A stretch of 59,803 nucleotides of DNA from contig JAGBEV010000045.1 of the NCBI GenBank assembly GCA_017936785.1, positions 1 through 59,803 on the forward strand, written 5' to 3'. Below the pieces are notes generated by a model that saw nothing but the letters and a program-made list of their open reading frames with translations, was not told where the DNA came from and did no database searches. This stretch comes from Lachnospiraceae bacterium. Its GTDB lineage: Bacteria > Bacillota > Clostridia > Lachnospirales > Lachnospiraceae. A program made the translations under genes and the position numbers. Shown here one piece after another: positions 48,744-58,093 of the stretch. Position 1 is the first letter of the stretch, and each line of letters starts with the position of its first letter.

Positions 48744-51203
48744 ATGGAAATCAGAATCTCGGTCCGCAGCTTTGTAGAATTCCTGCTGCGCAGCGGAGAC
48801 ATCGATAACCGCAGAAGCGGCGGAAACGAAGATGCCATGGCGGAAGGGGCAAGGATTCACCGCATGATCCAGCGCCGCATGGGCATTGAGTATCAGGCAG
48901 AAGTCTGGATGGCAGAAATGATTTCTTTTTCTCAATACTCCATTATCATAGAAGGAAGAGCCGACGGTATCATTGATGACGGCAAAAACGGCAGAGTTGT
49001 AGTGGATGAGATCAAATCCACCTATCGTGAATTAAAGAAAATAAGTACACCGGAGCCTGTGCATCTGGCACAGGCGAAATGTTATGCCTATATTTATGCA
49101 AAACAGCATGAACTGGATGAAATCGGCGTGCGCATGACCTACTGCAATATAGATACGGAACAGATCAAATATTTTCATGAGAATTTCAAATTTTCCTCTT
49201 TGCAGAAGTGGTTTGAAAACCTTCTGATGCAGTATAAAAAGTGGGCTGATTTTGAATACCAATGGAAGGAAAAGCGGCAGAAAAGTATTGGGGAGATCAC
49301 ATTCCCCTTCGATTACAGGATGGGACAGAAACAGCTTGTGGGCTATGTATACCAGACCATATGTGAACATAAAAAGCTGTATCTGGAAGCCCCTACCGGT
49401 GTGGGGAAAACCATATCCACCATGTACCCTTCCATTAAGGCAATGGGAGAAGGGAAGGCGGACAAGCTGTTTTATCTGACCGCAAAGACCGTAACGGGAA
49501 CTGTGGCGAAAGATACTCTGGACCTGCTGCGGGATAAGGGGCTGGCATTTAAAAGCGTGGTCATTACTGCCAAAGAGAAAATCTGTCCCATGGAAGAATG
49601 CAGCTGCAATCCCATAAACTGTCCTTTTGCAAAGGGGCACTTTGACAGGATCAACGACGCGGTCTATGATATGCTGACCCATGAGGATGTATTTGACAGG
49701 GATACCATTTTGGAGTATGCCCTGACACACGAAGTCTGTCCTTTTGAAATGGGACTGGATATGAGCCTGTTTTCTGACGGGATCATCTGTGATTATAATT
49801 ATCTTTTTGATCCCCGTGCCTATTTGCGCAGGTTTTTTGCGGAAGGGATCAAAGGTTCTTATTTGTTCCTGATCGATGAGGCGCACAATCTGGTGGAGCG
49901 GGGCAGGGAAATGTACAGCGCTGCACTGGTAAAAGAGGATTTCCTCAAACTGAAGGAAATTGTGAAGCCCCATTCTCCCTACCTGGCAAGACTGGCGGAG
50001 AAGTGCAATAAGGAGCTTCTGGCATTAAAGAAGGAATGCGAGACTTACCGTGTCCTTACAAGCCATGCCGGAGTTGTAACGGCATGTAACAAACTGCACG
50101 GAGCTATCAATAATTATCTGGATGATCATGAAGATTGTCCGGTCAAAGAACCCCTTCTGGATTTTTATTTTGAACTGGACCGCTTTCTGGATACCTATGA
50201 CAGGATGGACCGGGAGCATTATGTGACCTATACAGGATACGATGAACAGGGCCGTTTTTTCATTAAGGAGTTTTGCGTTGATCCGTCAGAGGAACTAAAA
50301 CAATGTATGGAAAAAGGTGTGGCAACAGTGTTATTTTCAGCAACCTTTTTACCTATTCAATATTATAAAAGCCTTCTTGGGGGAAGTGATGAGGATTATG
50401 AGGTCTATGCCAAAAGTACGTTTCCCCCGGACCGTCAGATTCAGCTGGTGGGTCATGAAGTGACCAGCAAATATACCAGGCGGGGAGAAACGGAATATTT
50501 AAATATCGCACGTTATATATATAGTGTTATTAGTGCAAAGGAAGGAAATTATATGGTTTTTTTCCCTTCTCATGCATTCCTGGAAAATGTGTATCGTGCT
50601 TTTGAAACTCTTTATGGAAAAGAAGAGGACCTTCTGCTTTTGATGCAGGAGGCATATATGAAGGAAGATGAGAGAGAGGCGTTTCTGGATTTCTTTTTAA
50701 ACCCGGAGGATGTGGAATTTAAAGGAAAGATTCAGATGGAGGTGCTGATAGAAGGAGAGATCCCTGAGGAAGATGGCAAAAAGATTTCTGATGAATTGCC
50801 GGATCACCTGGGAACCAAAACCCTGATCGGTTTTTGTGTCATGGGAGGTATTTTCGGAGAAGGCATAGACTTAAAGAACGATTCCCTGATCGGAGCTGTC
50901 ATTGTAGGAACCGGGCTTCCCCAGGTCTGTCCTGAACGTGAAATTTTAAAAAATCACTTTGACGCCATGGGAGAAGACGGATTTGACTATGCCTACAAAT
51001 ATCCGGGTATGAATAAGGTCCTTCAGGCGGCAGGCAGGGTGATCCGCACAGCCGAAGATGCCGGAATCGTAGCACTCTTGGATGAGCGTTTTATGCAGGC
51101 GGGTTACCGAAAGCTGTTCCCTGCTGAATGGCAGCACATAACACCTGTTACCATTGAAAATGCCGGAATTGCCGCGGCAAACTTCTGGGAAGATATGATG
51201 TAA
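48744..51203 (+). CDS. Cas4-like nuclease fused to Fe-S XPD/DinG-type helicase
   Basis: An 819-residue DNA repair enzyme. Residues 1-165 hold a PD-(D/E)XK nuclease (EGRADGIIDD, VVVDEIKST, then AQAKCYAYIYA as the RecB QxxxY motif). The rest is an SF2 helicase of the DinG/XPD/Rad3 group: Walker A EAPTGVGKT near residue 215, four cysteines for a 4Fe-4S cluster between residues 279 and 293 (CPMEECSCNPINC), DEAH box LIDEAHNL near 376, and motif VI QAAGRVIRTAEDAG near the end. It should unwind and cut damaged or branched DNA. GGAG precedes the ATG. It is convergent with nfo, another repair gene. Confidence 0.9.
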   Translation: MEIRISVRSFVEFLLRSGDIDNRRSGGNEDAMAEGARIHRMIQRRMGIEYQAEVWMAEMISFSQYSIIIEGRADGIIDDGKNGRVVVDEIKSTYRELKKISTPEPVHLAQAKCYAYIYAKQHELDEIGVRMTYCNIDTEQIKYFHENFKFSSLQKWFENLLMQYKKWADFEYQWKEKRQKSIGEITFPFDYRMGQKQLVGYVYQTICEHKKLYLEAPTGVGKTISTMYPSIKAMGEGKADKLFYLTAKTVTGTVAKDTLDLLRDKGLAFKSVVITAKEKICPMEECSCNPINCPFAKGHFDRINDAVYDMLTHEDVFDRDTILEYALTHEVCPFEMGLDMSLFSDGIICDYNYLFDPRAYLRRFFAEGIKGSYLFLIDEAHNLVERGREMYSAALVKEDFLKLKEIVKPHSPYLARLAEKCNKELLALKKECETYRVLTSHAGVVTACNKLHGAINNYLDDHEDCPVKEPLLDFYFELDRFLDTYDRMDREHYVTYTGYDEQGRFFIKEFCVDPSEELKQCMEKGVATVLFSATFLPIQYYKSLLGGSDEDYEVYAKSTFPPDRQIQLVGHEVTSKYTRRGETEYLNIARYIYSVISAKEGNYMVFFPSHAFLENVYRAFETLYGKEEDLLLLMQEAYMKEDEREAFLDFFLNPEDVEFKGKIQMEVLIEGEIPEEDGKKISDELPDHLGTKTLIGFCVMGGIFGEGIDLKNDSLIGAVIVGTGLPQVCPEREILKNHFDAMGEDGFDYAYKYPGMNKVLQAAGRVIRTAEDAGIVALLDERFMQAGYRKLFPAEWQHITPVTIENAGIAAANFWEDMM

Positions 51204-51254
51204 GCCCCTGCCAATTCTCTTCTTCTTCCTTTTTCAGCCGTTTCGGGTACTGAC

Positions 51255-52127
51255 TCAGCCTCTTAATCTGGCAATCTCTTCCTTATAAGGAGCCACCGTT
51301 TTATCCGGATCCTGGGGGTCCGGAATCCATGGTGTTTCCAAAATCTTCGGAACCTCCAAAAAATCTTTATGATGTACAATCCCATACAGGGCATCAAAGC
51401 CGATATAACCATCTCCCAGGTTGGCATGGCGGTCCTTTGCAGCCCCCTGGGGATTCTTGCTGTCGTTAATGTGAAATACTGCAATCTGGTCCTTCCCGAT
51501 GATCCGGTCAAATTCCTCTATGACTCCATCAAAATCCTCCCGGATGTTATATCCGGCATCGTGGGTATGGCAGGTATCAAAGCAGATGCGCAGATTTTCG
51601 GAATACTTCACACCATCGTAAATTGCTGCAAGCTCTTCAAAACTTCTGCCGATTTCAGATCCTTTTCCTGCCATGGTCTCCAAAGCGATTTTACAGGGCA
51701 TGTCTTTGGTCATCACTTCATTTAAGCCTTCAATGATCCTGGCAATTCCTTTCTCTGCACCTTCGCCTACATGGGAGCCGGGATGCAGTACCAATACCCG
51801 GCTTTTGAAATCAACGCTTCTTTCCAGCTCCTTTGCCAGAAATTCTACTGCTAAAGTAAAGATGTCCGGTTTTACGGTATTGGCAAGATTGATAATATAT
51901 GGAGCGTGAATGATGATCTGGTCTATACCATTTTCTTTTAAATAGGTCCAGCCTGCTTCCAGATTACATTGGCTGGTTTCTTTGCGTCTGGTATTTTGGG
52001 GAGCGCCTGTATAAACCATCAATGTATCGGCACCATAGGATACAGCTTCCTTTGCTGACCCTAAAAACATTTCTTTTCCGCTCATTCCCACATGGGAACC
52101 TAATATGATTTTTTGTTCAGTTTTCAT
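51255..52127 (-). CDS. nfo: Endonuclease IV (AP endonuclease)
   Basis: A 290-residue zinc-dependent AP endonuclease of base excision repair. The TIM-barrel blocks are complete: [62 protein letters not shown] (metal ligands) and LETPW. The length is typical. The ATG at 52127 is 14 nt from AAGGAG, longer than usual. It is convergent with the nuclease-helicase gene, with only 51 bp and no visible terminator between. Confidence 0.96.
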   Translation of the reverse strand: MKTEQKIILGSHVGMSGKEMFLGSAKEAVSYGADTLMVYTGAPQNTRRKETSQCNLEAGWTYLKENGIDQIIIHAPYIINLANTVKPDIFTLAVEFLAKELERSVDFKSRVLVLHPGSHVGEGAEKGIARIIEGLNEVMTKDMPCKIALETMAGKGSEIGRSFEELAAIYDGVKYSENLRICFDTCHTHDAGYNIREDFDGVIEEFDRIIGKDQIAVFHINDSKNPQGAAKDRHANLGDGYIGFDALYGIVHHKDFLEVPKILETPWIPDPQDPDKTVAPYKEEIARLRG

Positions 52128-52188
52128 GTTTATATTTTAAACTCCTTTTCTGGCTTTTTTCTGATTTATTTTTGATTATGAATAATCA

Positions 52189-52501
52189 TGTGTATAAATT
52201 TTAAACACAATATAGAAACAAGCGTTATGATATTGACATGATTCTTTCTGACAGGACAGAAAATTATGTCATATCATGTCTGTAAAATACTATATCATAT
52301 AACAAATGTTCTGAAAAAGCCAATGTTTGGAAGTTATCCACAACCAAAAAATAATACAGTTCACATAAATTGCAAAAATGAAAAGTGTTATGCAATGATG
52401 AAAAAAGTCGAAAATTTGAAAAAAATGCAAGAAATGACAAGCAGTCTTGCATAATTTTTGGCGGTCTCTGTCTAAAAATGACAGGTAATTGGTGTGGATA
52501 A
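52189..52501. promoter_or_regulatory. Three DnaA-box-like 9-mers
   Basis: TTATACACA on the minus strand (52189-52197), TTATCCACA on the plus strand (52334-52342) and TTATCCACA on the minus strand (52493-52501). Two are perfect consensus boxes, spread over 313 bp of AT-rich DNA. Confidence 0.55.
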
Positions 52502-52703
52502 CTCTGTGGAAATTGGGGATTTCTTTAAAAAAGGTAGTGTTATGTAATTTTTGCAAGAAAAATGTCATAAAAAATTTGCAATGAAAATGTCAAAAAATAT
52601 GCTGGTGGGTGCGAATTATAAAATAAGGTTATGTAAACGGAGAGAAAAAAGGAAAAATGTAGTAAAAAAGCAGATGTTCTCTATTTTTTTCCTCTATTAG
52701 GGT

Positions 52704-52732
52704 TTCTACATATGGTAGACATGTGTTATAAT
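52704..52732 (+). promoter_or_regulatory. Distal promoter-like site before GH13 gene
   Basis: TTCTAC (52704-52709), 17-bp spacer, consensus TATAAT (52727-52732). An inverted repeat TCTAC-ATATG-GTAGA (52705-52719) overlaps the -35. Confidence 0.5.
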
Positions 52733-52768
52733 GAGCACAAGATTTTCCATGAAAATTCTTAAAATACA

Positions 52769-52822
52769 TTGACATGAAATATATATCGTGGTATGTTGAG
52801 TGTACTAATTGGGATAGTACAC
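52769..52822 (+). promoter_or_regulatory. Proximal promoter and operator of GH13-ABC operon
   Basis: Consensus TTGACA (52769-52774), 17-bp spacer, weak TATGTT (52792-52797). A perfect inverted repeat GTGTACTA-N7-TAGTACAC (52800-52822) covers the expected start site, a good position for a repressor. Confidence 0.6.
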
Positions 52823-52861
52823 GATGAACAGCGGCGGTAGCAGCTTAGGAGGAGCAAAAAG

Positions 52862-54175
52862 ATGTGGGCTTATGAAAGCGTGTTTTATCAAATTTATCCA
52901 TTAGGGTTCTGCGGAGCGCCTTTTGAAAATGACGGAGCAGAGGAATCCAGAATTTTAAAAGTCATCGATTGGATTCCCCATATTAAAAAATTAGGCGCCA
53001 ATGCCATCTATTTTTCACCGGTATTTGATTCCGATACACATGGGTACAATACCAGGGATTATAGAAAGATTGACTGCAGATTAGGCAGTAATGAAGATTT
53101 CAAAAAAGTATGTGATGCATTACATAAGGAAGGAATCAAAGTTGTGCTGGACGGCGTCTTTAATCATGTAGGGCGCGGTTTCTGGGCGTTTCAGGATGTT
53201 TTGAAGAATCGTGAGAATTCTCCGTATAGAGATTGGTTTTACCGGATCGATTTCGGCGGTAATTCCAATTATAATGATGGATTATGGTATGAAGGATGGG
53301 AAGGCAATTATGATCTGGTAAAGCTGAATCTTAGAAATGAAGCTGTGATCAGCCATCTCTTAGATTGTGTCAAGGGCTGGATTGATGAATTTGACATTGA
53401 CGGTTTGAGGCTGGATGTGGCTTATTGCCTGGACCATGATTTTGTCAGAAGGCTGAGGAGCTTCTGTGACGGAAGCAAGGCGGAATTTTTCCTGGTAGGG
53501 GAAATGCTTCATGGAGATTACAATCAGATGGTAAATGAGGGGATGCTCCATTCCGCTACTAATTATGAGTGTTATAAAGGACTGTTTTCCAGCTTTAACA
53601 GCATGAATATGTTTGAGATCAATCATTCCCTTCTCCGTCAGTTCGGACCGGAGAACTGGACCTTATACAAAGGAAAACATCTGTTATCATTTGTGGACAA
53701 TCATGATGTCTCCCGTATAGCCAGCAATCTGACCAATGAAAAGCATCTGCCGCTGATCTATGCGCTGATGTTTGGTATGCCGGGAATTCCCTGTGTATAT
53801 TATGGAAGCGAATGGGGAGCGAAGGCAAATAAAAGTGAGGGCGATCCGGCATTGAGAGCCTGCTTTGAAAAGCCGGAGGAAAATGAACTGACAGAATTTA
53901 TCACTTCTTTAGCAAAGGCAAAGAAGGAAAGCAGGGCATTAAATTACGGAGATTTTAAATCCGTAGTCTTAACAAATAAACAATGTATCTTTGAAAGAAA
54001 GTGTGATGAAGAACGTGTGCTGGTAGCCATCAATGCAGATGGTGAGAGCTATACGGCTCATTTTGACGCAGGCTGCGGAACAGCAGTGGATCTGATCAGC
54101 GGAAAGCTGCATGATTTCGGCGGAGGAAGTGAATTGCCTCCTTACAGTGCTGCCTTCTGGAAAATGGAAAGATAA
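52862..54175 (+). CDS. GH13 alpha-glucan hydrolase (cyclomaltodextrinase/neopullulanase-like)
   Basis: A 437-residue cytoplasmic glycoside hydrolase of family 13, acting on alpha-1,4 (perhaps alpha-1,6) glucans. The catalytic triad is in place: Asp185 in GLRLDVAY, Glu214 in VGEM, Asp282 in VDNHDVSR; DGVFNHVG supplies the conserved Asn-His. There is no signal peptide and no large N-terminal domain, so it probably handles maltodextrins taken up by the cell. GGAGGAG precedes the ATG. It lies 25 bp before an ABC exporter operon and may share its promoter. Confidence 0.92.
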   Translation: MWAYESVFYQIYPLGFCGAPFENDGAEESRILKVIDWIPHIKKLGANAIYFSPVFDSDTHGYNTRDYRKIDCRLGSNEDFKKVCDALHKEGIKVVLDGVFNHVGRGFWAFQDVLKNRENSPYRDWFYRIDFGGNSNYNDGLWYEGWEGNYDLVKLNLRNEAVISHLLDCVKGWIDEFDIDGLRLDVAYCLDHDFVRRLRSFCDGSKAEFFLVGEMLHGDYNQMVNEGMLHSATNYECYKGLFSSFNSMNMFEINHSLLRQFGPENWTLYKGKHLLSFVDNHDVSRIASNLTNEKHLPLIYALMFGMPGIPCVYYGSEWGAKANKSEGDPALRACFEKPEENELTEFITSLAKAKKESRALNYGDFKSVVLTNKQCIFERKCDEERVLVAINADGESYTAHFDAGCGTAVDLISGKLHDFGGGSELPPYSAAFWKMER

Positions 54176-54200
54176 ATTAAGGATAAAGCGGAGGTGTAAA

Positions 54201-54929
54201 ATGAAGACAGAGCAGGAAGCTGTCATTCAGGTCAAGGGGCTTTATAAGATATATAAGGTCGGCGATACCAAAGTGCGGGCTTTAAATGGGGTGGATTTTC
54301 AAATTCACAGAGGTGAGTTTTGTGCTATTGTAGGTGCGTCCGGTTCAGGAAAATCTACCTTATTAAATATGCTTGCGGGATTGGAAAAGCCTACAAAGGG
54401 CAGTATCATCATAGCAGGTGAGCATATGGAAAAGAAGTCTGAAAACGAACTGGTTGCCTTCAGAAGAAAGCATATTGGATTTATATTTCAGTCCTTTAAT
54501 CTGCTTCCTACCATGAATGCGGTGGAAAATGTCGCTCTGCCTTTGACCTTCCAGGGAATGGATAAGGCGAAAAGAGAGAAAATGGCAGAGAGTGCCATTA
54601 AATTGGTAGGGCTGCAAAAGTACAGGAAACACAAACCCACGCAGATGTCAGGCGGGCAGCAGCAAAGGGTTGGTGTAGCAAGGGCTTTGGTAGTGAACCC
54701 TGAAATCATTTTTGCCGATGAACCTACCGGTAACCTGGATTCTCATACATCTGAGGATGTCATGAACCTGATGAAAAAAGTAGTGCGGGAGCAGAACCAG
54801 ACATTGATCATGGTTACCCATGACAACCATCTGGCTGAATACGCAGACCGTATCTTTCATATAAAAGACGGAAAAATCATTAAAATAGTAGATAAGAGGG
54901 AGAATGCAGAGTATGAGGATAAGGAGTAG
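54201..54929 (+). CDS. ABC transporter ATP-binding protein (MacB/LolD type)
   Basis: A 242-residue ATPase with Walker A GASGSGKST, Q-loop FQSFNLLPTM, signature SGGQQQRV, Walker B IIFADEPTG and H-loop VTHD. The sequence is of the MacB/LolD/FtsE type, which pairs with FtsX-like permeases, as encoded two genes downstream. The start at 54201 has GGAGGTG upstream; it lies 25 bp after the GH13 gene and 4 bp before the next gene. Confidence 0.95.
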   Translation: MKTEQEAVIQVKGLYKIYKVGDTKVRALNGVDFQIHRGEFCAIVGASGSGKSTLLNMLAGLEKPTKGSIIIAGEHMEKKSENELVAFRRKHIGFIFQSFNLLPTMNAVENVALPLTFQGMDKAKREKMAESAIKLVGLQKYRKHKPTQMSGGQQQRVGVARALVVNPEIIFADEPTGNLDSHTSEDVMNLMKKVVREQNQTLIMVTHDNHLAEYADRIFHIKDGKIIKIVDKRENAEYEDKE

Positions 54930-54933
54930 AGAG

Positions 54934-56493
54934 ATGAGAAAGACCAAAGAAGTTAAAACAAAATTTAGCAAAATTGCAATGCTGTTTGCCATTGCCATGA
55001 CTGTTGCGGCAGGTGTATTTGCAACGGGGACTACGGTATGGGCAACAAATGTTGAAGAAAAAAGCAACAGCGGCAACGGCATTTATGATGAGGAACCGAC
55101 ACCTATCAGCACCAGTGATTTCATCATGGTGGGAGGCAACTGGGTAACCCCTACAGCTACCTACGGCAGAACCGTAAATGTGGTACTTCCGTTAGTAAAC
55201 ATGTCTACTGTGAATTTAAACAATGTTATAGTAACACCTGTTATTGCATCTAATTCCAGCGAATGGCCTTTTGAAATTGAGACCAGCGGATATACACAGA
55301 CGATCTCCGATCTGCCCGGCAGAGGCAACGGTCAAAATGATATGGACAGAAGAAGGGAGCTGACATGGACCTTCAAGACCAGAAGTGATGTGTTAAACGG
55401 ATATTATAAAGTGCCTTTCAATGTTATTTATCAGACAAGTGAAGGTTTTGAGACAACAACAGTTACTACATGGGTAAGAGCGGTAGGCGCTCCCGGAAGC
55501 GGAAACCTTTCTGACGGAGGCGCAGGAATTTCCACACCCAGAGTAATCATTACCGGATTTGATACGGTTCCGGCAGATGTATATGCAGGAGATACCTTTA
55601 CACTGACCCTGCATTTAAAAAATACTTCCAAGCGTACGGCAGTATCCAACATGCAGATCGATCTGACCACTCCTACGGCAGGAAAGGATCAGGAGTCTAC
55701 TTATGAGGCATTCCTTCCAACCAGTGGTTCCAATACTTTATATGTGGAAAAGATCAATGCAGACGGTACGGCGGATATTTCCATTGAAATGACAGCGAAA
55801 GCGGACCTTAGCCAGAAACCTTATGCTATTGCTGTAAATATGGCATATGAAGATTCCAAATACAGTCCCTTTACCGCTACAGCAAATGTATCCATTCCCG
55901 TAAAGCAGGAATCCAGATTTGATATCGGTTCCATGGAAGTGCTTCCGGCAGATATTTCTGTGGGAGACCAGACCAATGTCATGTTCAGTATTTTCAATAC
56001 CGGAAAAACTACTTTATATAATGTACAGGTTAAATTTGAAGGCGACAGTGTCAGCGGCGGTGAAACTTTCATAGGAAAGATCGAGCCCGGTGCTACCGGC
56101 AATGTGGATACTATGGTTACCGGTGAAGCAGCTACCATGGATGATGGAATCGTAAAAGCGGTTGTTTATTATGAAGATGAGGCTGGCAAGGTATATACGC
56201 AGGAACAGGAATTTACATTATTTGTTTCGGAAGCCTTTGTGGACGACGGAATGATGTATGATGATATGATGATAGAAGAAGAAAGCGGCAGCGGTCATAA
56301 GGTGGCGATTATTGTTACTATCGTGATCGTGGTGCTGATTGCAGGTACCATTACAGCAGTTATTATTATTAAAAAGAGAAAAAAGAAAAAAGAGCAGATG
56401 GAATTAGAAGCGGAATTGGATGATGACGCTGATGCAGGAGAGGGTACTGAAGGCAGTTCGGATGCTGAACAGGACAATAGTGATGAGGTGTAG
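54934..56493 (+). CDS. Exported CARDB-like protein with C-terminal membrane anchor
   Basis: A 519-residue extracytoplasmic protein. The signal peptide (MRKTKEVKTKFSKIAMLFAIAMTV-like start, cut near ATNVEE) is followed by a disordered linker, two or three Ig-like beta domains of the CARDB/COG1361 kind (IITGFDTVPADVYAGD; MEVLPADISVGDQTNV), an acidic DDGMMYDDMMIEEE spacer, one membrane helix (AIIVTIVIVVLIAGTIT), a basic stop and an acidic tail. It lies between the ATPase and permease, where HlyD-type MacA usually sits. AGGAG precedes ATG 54934; ATG 54913 is an alternative. Confidence 0.8.
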   Translation: MRKTKEVKTKFSKIAMLFAIAMTVAAGVFATGTTVWATNVEEKSNSGNGIYDEEPTPISTSDFIMVGGNWVTPTATYGRTVNVVLPLVNMSTVNLNNVIVTPVIASNSSEWPFEIETSGYTQTISDLPGRGNGQNDMDRRRELTWTFKTRSDVLNGYYKVPFNVIYQTSEGFETTTVTTWVRAVGAPGSGNLSDGGAGISTPRVIITGFDTVPADVYAGDTFTLTLHLKNTSKRTAVSNMQIDLTTPTAGKDQESTYEAFLPTSGSNTLYVEKINADGTADISIEMTAKADLSQKPYAIAVNMAYEDSKYSPFTATANVSIPVKQESRFDIGSMEVLPADISVGDQTNVMFSIFNTGKTTLYNVQVKFEGDSVSGGETFIGKIEPGATGNVDTMVTGEAATMDDGIVKAVVYYEDEAGKVYTQEQEFTLFVSEAFVDDGMMYDDMMIEEESGSGHKVAIIVTIVIVVLIAGTITAVIIIKKRKKKKEQMELEAELDDDADAGEGTEGSSDAEQDNSDEV

Positions 56494-56496
56494 CCC

Positions 56497-57876
56497 ATGA
56501 AGTTTCGTGATTTATTGCGGCTTAGTACCAGCAATCTTTTTAAGCGGAAGCTGCGGACGGTTTTGACAGTGTTAGGCGTCATGATCGGTGTAGCATCTAT
56601 TGTGACAATGGTTTCACTGGGACTGGGTCTCAGCCGCAGCCTTACGGAAGAAATGTCAACTTATGGCAGTTTGACCAGTGTTACGGTTCAGGATGCTTCA
56701 AATATGTATTTTTATGATGGTTCTTCCGATAGTGAGGTAGATGAAAATAAGCATTTAGATGATGATGCCATTGCAGAGCTGTCCCAGCTTCCCAATGTGG
56801 AGCGGGTGGTTCCCATGATCGAGACCAGTGCGCTTTTAAAATCAGGAGCTTATGAGGCTTATATTACCTTGGTGGGAGTGCCTGACGGATATCTGGAGAG
56901 TGAGAATGTGGAATTGGCTGAAGGGACATATCCGGCAGGCGGCAGCGGACAGATGCAGGTAATGTATGGCAATCAGATCATAAACCAAATCTATAATCCC
57001 AAAACCTACAGCGGTTACTGGTATGATGGAACAATGGCAGACGTGGATCTGATGAATGACACGGTTTTCTTCATTTTGGATATGGACTCTTACTGGAATT
57101 TTGAGAGCGGTTATGTGGGCGAGGATGGAGTTGCTCCCAAAATGCCCAAAAAGCATTTGTTTGAAGCCAGCGGTATAGTAGCCGGAGGTGTAGATGACTA
57201 CAATTCTTACAGCTACTATGTTTACTGTAATATTGATGATTTAAAGGCAATCCTGAAAAAGGAGTTTAAAGGCAGGACCATTCCGGGTCAGCCCACAACA
57301 AGCAGCGGAAAGCCCTACAAGGAGATTTATTACAATAGACTTCTTGTATATACAGATTCCATGGATCATGTAACAGACCTGCAGACTATGATCAGCGGAA
57401 TGGGATATAGTGCAAGCAGTGATGCGGAATGGATTCAGTCCAATCAGAAGCAGATGGGTTATATTCAGCTGGTGCTGGGCGGCATCGGTGCCGTTTCCCT
57501 TCTGGTTGCAGCAATCGGCATTGCGAATACTATGATGATGTCCATTTACGAGAGGACCAAGGAAATCGGTATTATGAAGGTTTTGGGCTGTGATATGTAC
57601 AATATTCAGGGAATGTTTCTTATTGAAGCAGGCTGCATCGGTTTTATAGGCGGTGTGGTAGGATTGATCATCAGTGGGATCTTATCCTGGGTTATCAATA
57701 TAGCGGCAGCCTCCATGGGCGATGCAATGGGATTGTCTGGTCAGATTTCCTATATACCTGTCTGGCTGGCGGCATTGTCTCTGGTGTTTGCGGTTCTGGT
57801 AGGTATGCTTGCCGGGTTCTTCCCTTCCCTGAGGGCGATGAAATTAAGTCCTTTGGCGGCAATCCGCAATGAATAA
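56497..57876 (+). CDS. MacB/FtsX-type ABC permease
   Basis: A 459-residue permease: one N-terminal helix (TVLTVLGVMIGVASIVTMVSLG), a large extracytoplasmic MacB periplasmic-core domain (residues 50-315) and three C-terminal helices (IQLVLGGIGAVSLLVAAIGIANTMMMS, containing the conserved ERTKEIGIMKVLG coupling region, up to LAGFFPSLRAMKLSPLAAIRNE). With the ATPase it forms a mechanotransmission-type complex rather than a classic importer. GAGGTG lies before the ATG, 3 bp after the previous stop. Confidence 0.93.
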   Translation: MKFRDLLRLSTSNLFKRKLRTVLTVLGVMIGVASIVTMVSLGLGLSRSLTEEMSTYGSLTSVTVQDASNMYFYDGSSDSEVDENKHLDDDAIAELSQLPNVERVVPMIETSALLKSGAYEAYITLVGVPDGYLESENVELAEGTYPAGGSGQMQVMYGNQIINQIYNPKTYSGYWYDGTMADVDLMNDTVFFILDMDSYWNFESGYVGEDGVAPKMPKKHLFEASGIVAGGVDDYNSYSYYVYCNIDDLKAILKKEFKGRTIPGQPTTSSGKPYKEIYYNRLLVYTDSMDHVTDLQTMISGMGYSASSDAEWIQSNQKQMGYIQLVLGGIGAVSLLVAAIGIANTMMMSIYERTKEIGIMKVLGCDMYNIQGMFLIEAGCIGFIGGVVGLIISGILSWVINIAAASMGDAMGLSGQISYIPVWLAALSLVFAVLVGMLAGFFPSLRAMKLSPLAAIRNE

Positions 57877-57917
57877 ATATACCGGATGAAATTAAAGGTC
57901 ATAAACATACAGAATGT

Positions 57918-57973
57918 GCAAGAAACTTCGTGAAAATTTGTACAAAATAAAGCGTAAGTTTCTTGCTTTTTTT
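57918..57973 (+). terminator. Intrinsic terminator of GH13-ABC operon
   Basis: Perfect 11-bp stem GCAAGAAACTT (57918-57928) with AAGTTTCTTGC (57956-57966), 27-nt loop, then seven T. Confidence 0.88.
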
Positions 57974-57994
57974 GTGGAACAATTTCGGGAACTA

Positions 57995-58003
57995 TGCTAT
58001 AAT
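57995..58003 (+). promoter_or_regulatory. Extended -10 promoter of SHOCT protein gene
   Basis: TGCTATAAT, a TGn-extended consensus -10, right after the terminator. The -35 region (TGGAAC at 17 bp) is poor. The leader of about 85 nt contains a small hairpin TGTCAT-TTT-ATGACA. Confidence 0.55.
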
Positions 58004-58093
58004 GTTTCATAGAATTGCGTGCACACAATGTCATTTTATGACAATAATGGGATTGGGGCATTCTAAAATAAAGGGTTATAGGGGCGAGAGAAT

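Larger units (their letters stand above)
52128..52861. other. Gene-free AT-rich region with DnaA-box-like sites and short repeats
   Basis: 734 bp with no credible gene on either strand. It contains three matches to TTATNCACA (52189-52197 minus, 52334-52342 plus, 52493-52501 minus), five TTGCAA/TGCAA-based motifs, among them TTTGCAAGAAAAATGTCA (52550-52567) and TTTGCAATGAAAATGTCA (52575-52592), an inverted repeat TGATTAT-GA-ATAATCA (52173-52188), and two promoter-like sites at its right end. Confidence 0.65.

Noticed and set aside
48744-49240. cas4 gene of a CRISPR-Cas system
   Set aside because: The nuclease domain is continuous with an XPD-type helicase, and no repeats or other cas genes occur in the window.
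52128-52861. Chromosomal origin oriC
   Set aside because: DnaA boxes are present, but dnaA, dnaN, rpmH, gyrB and similar origin neighbours are absent; kept only as an origin-like finding.
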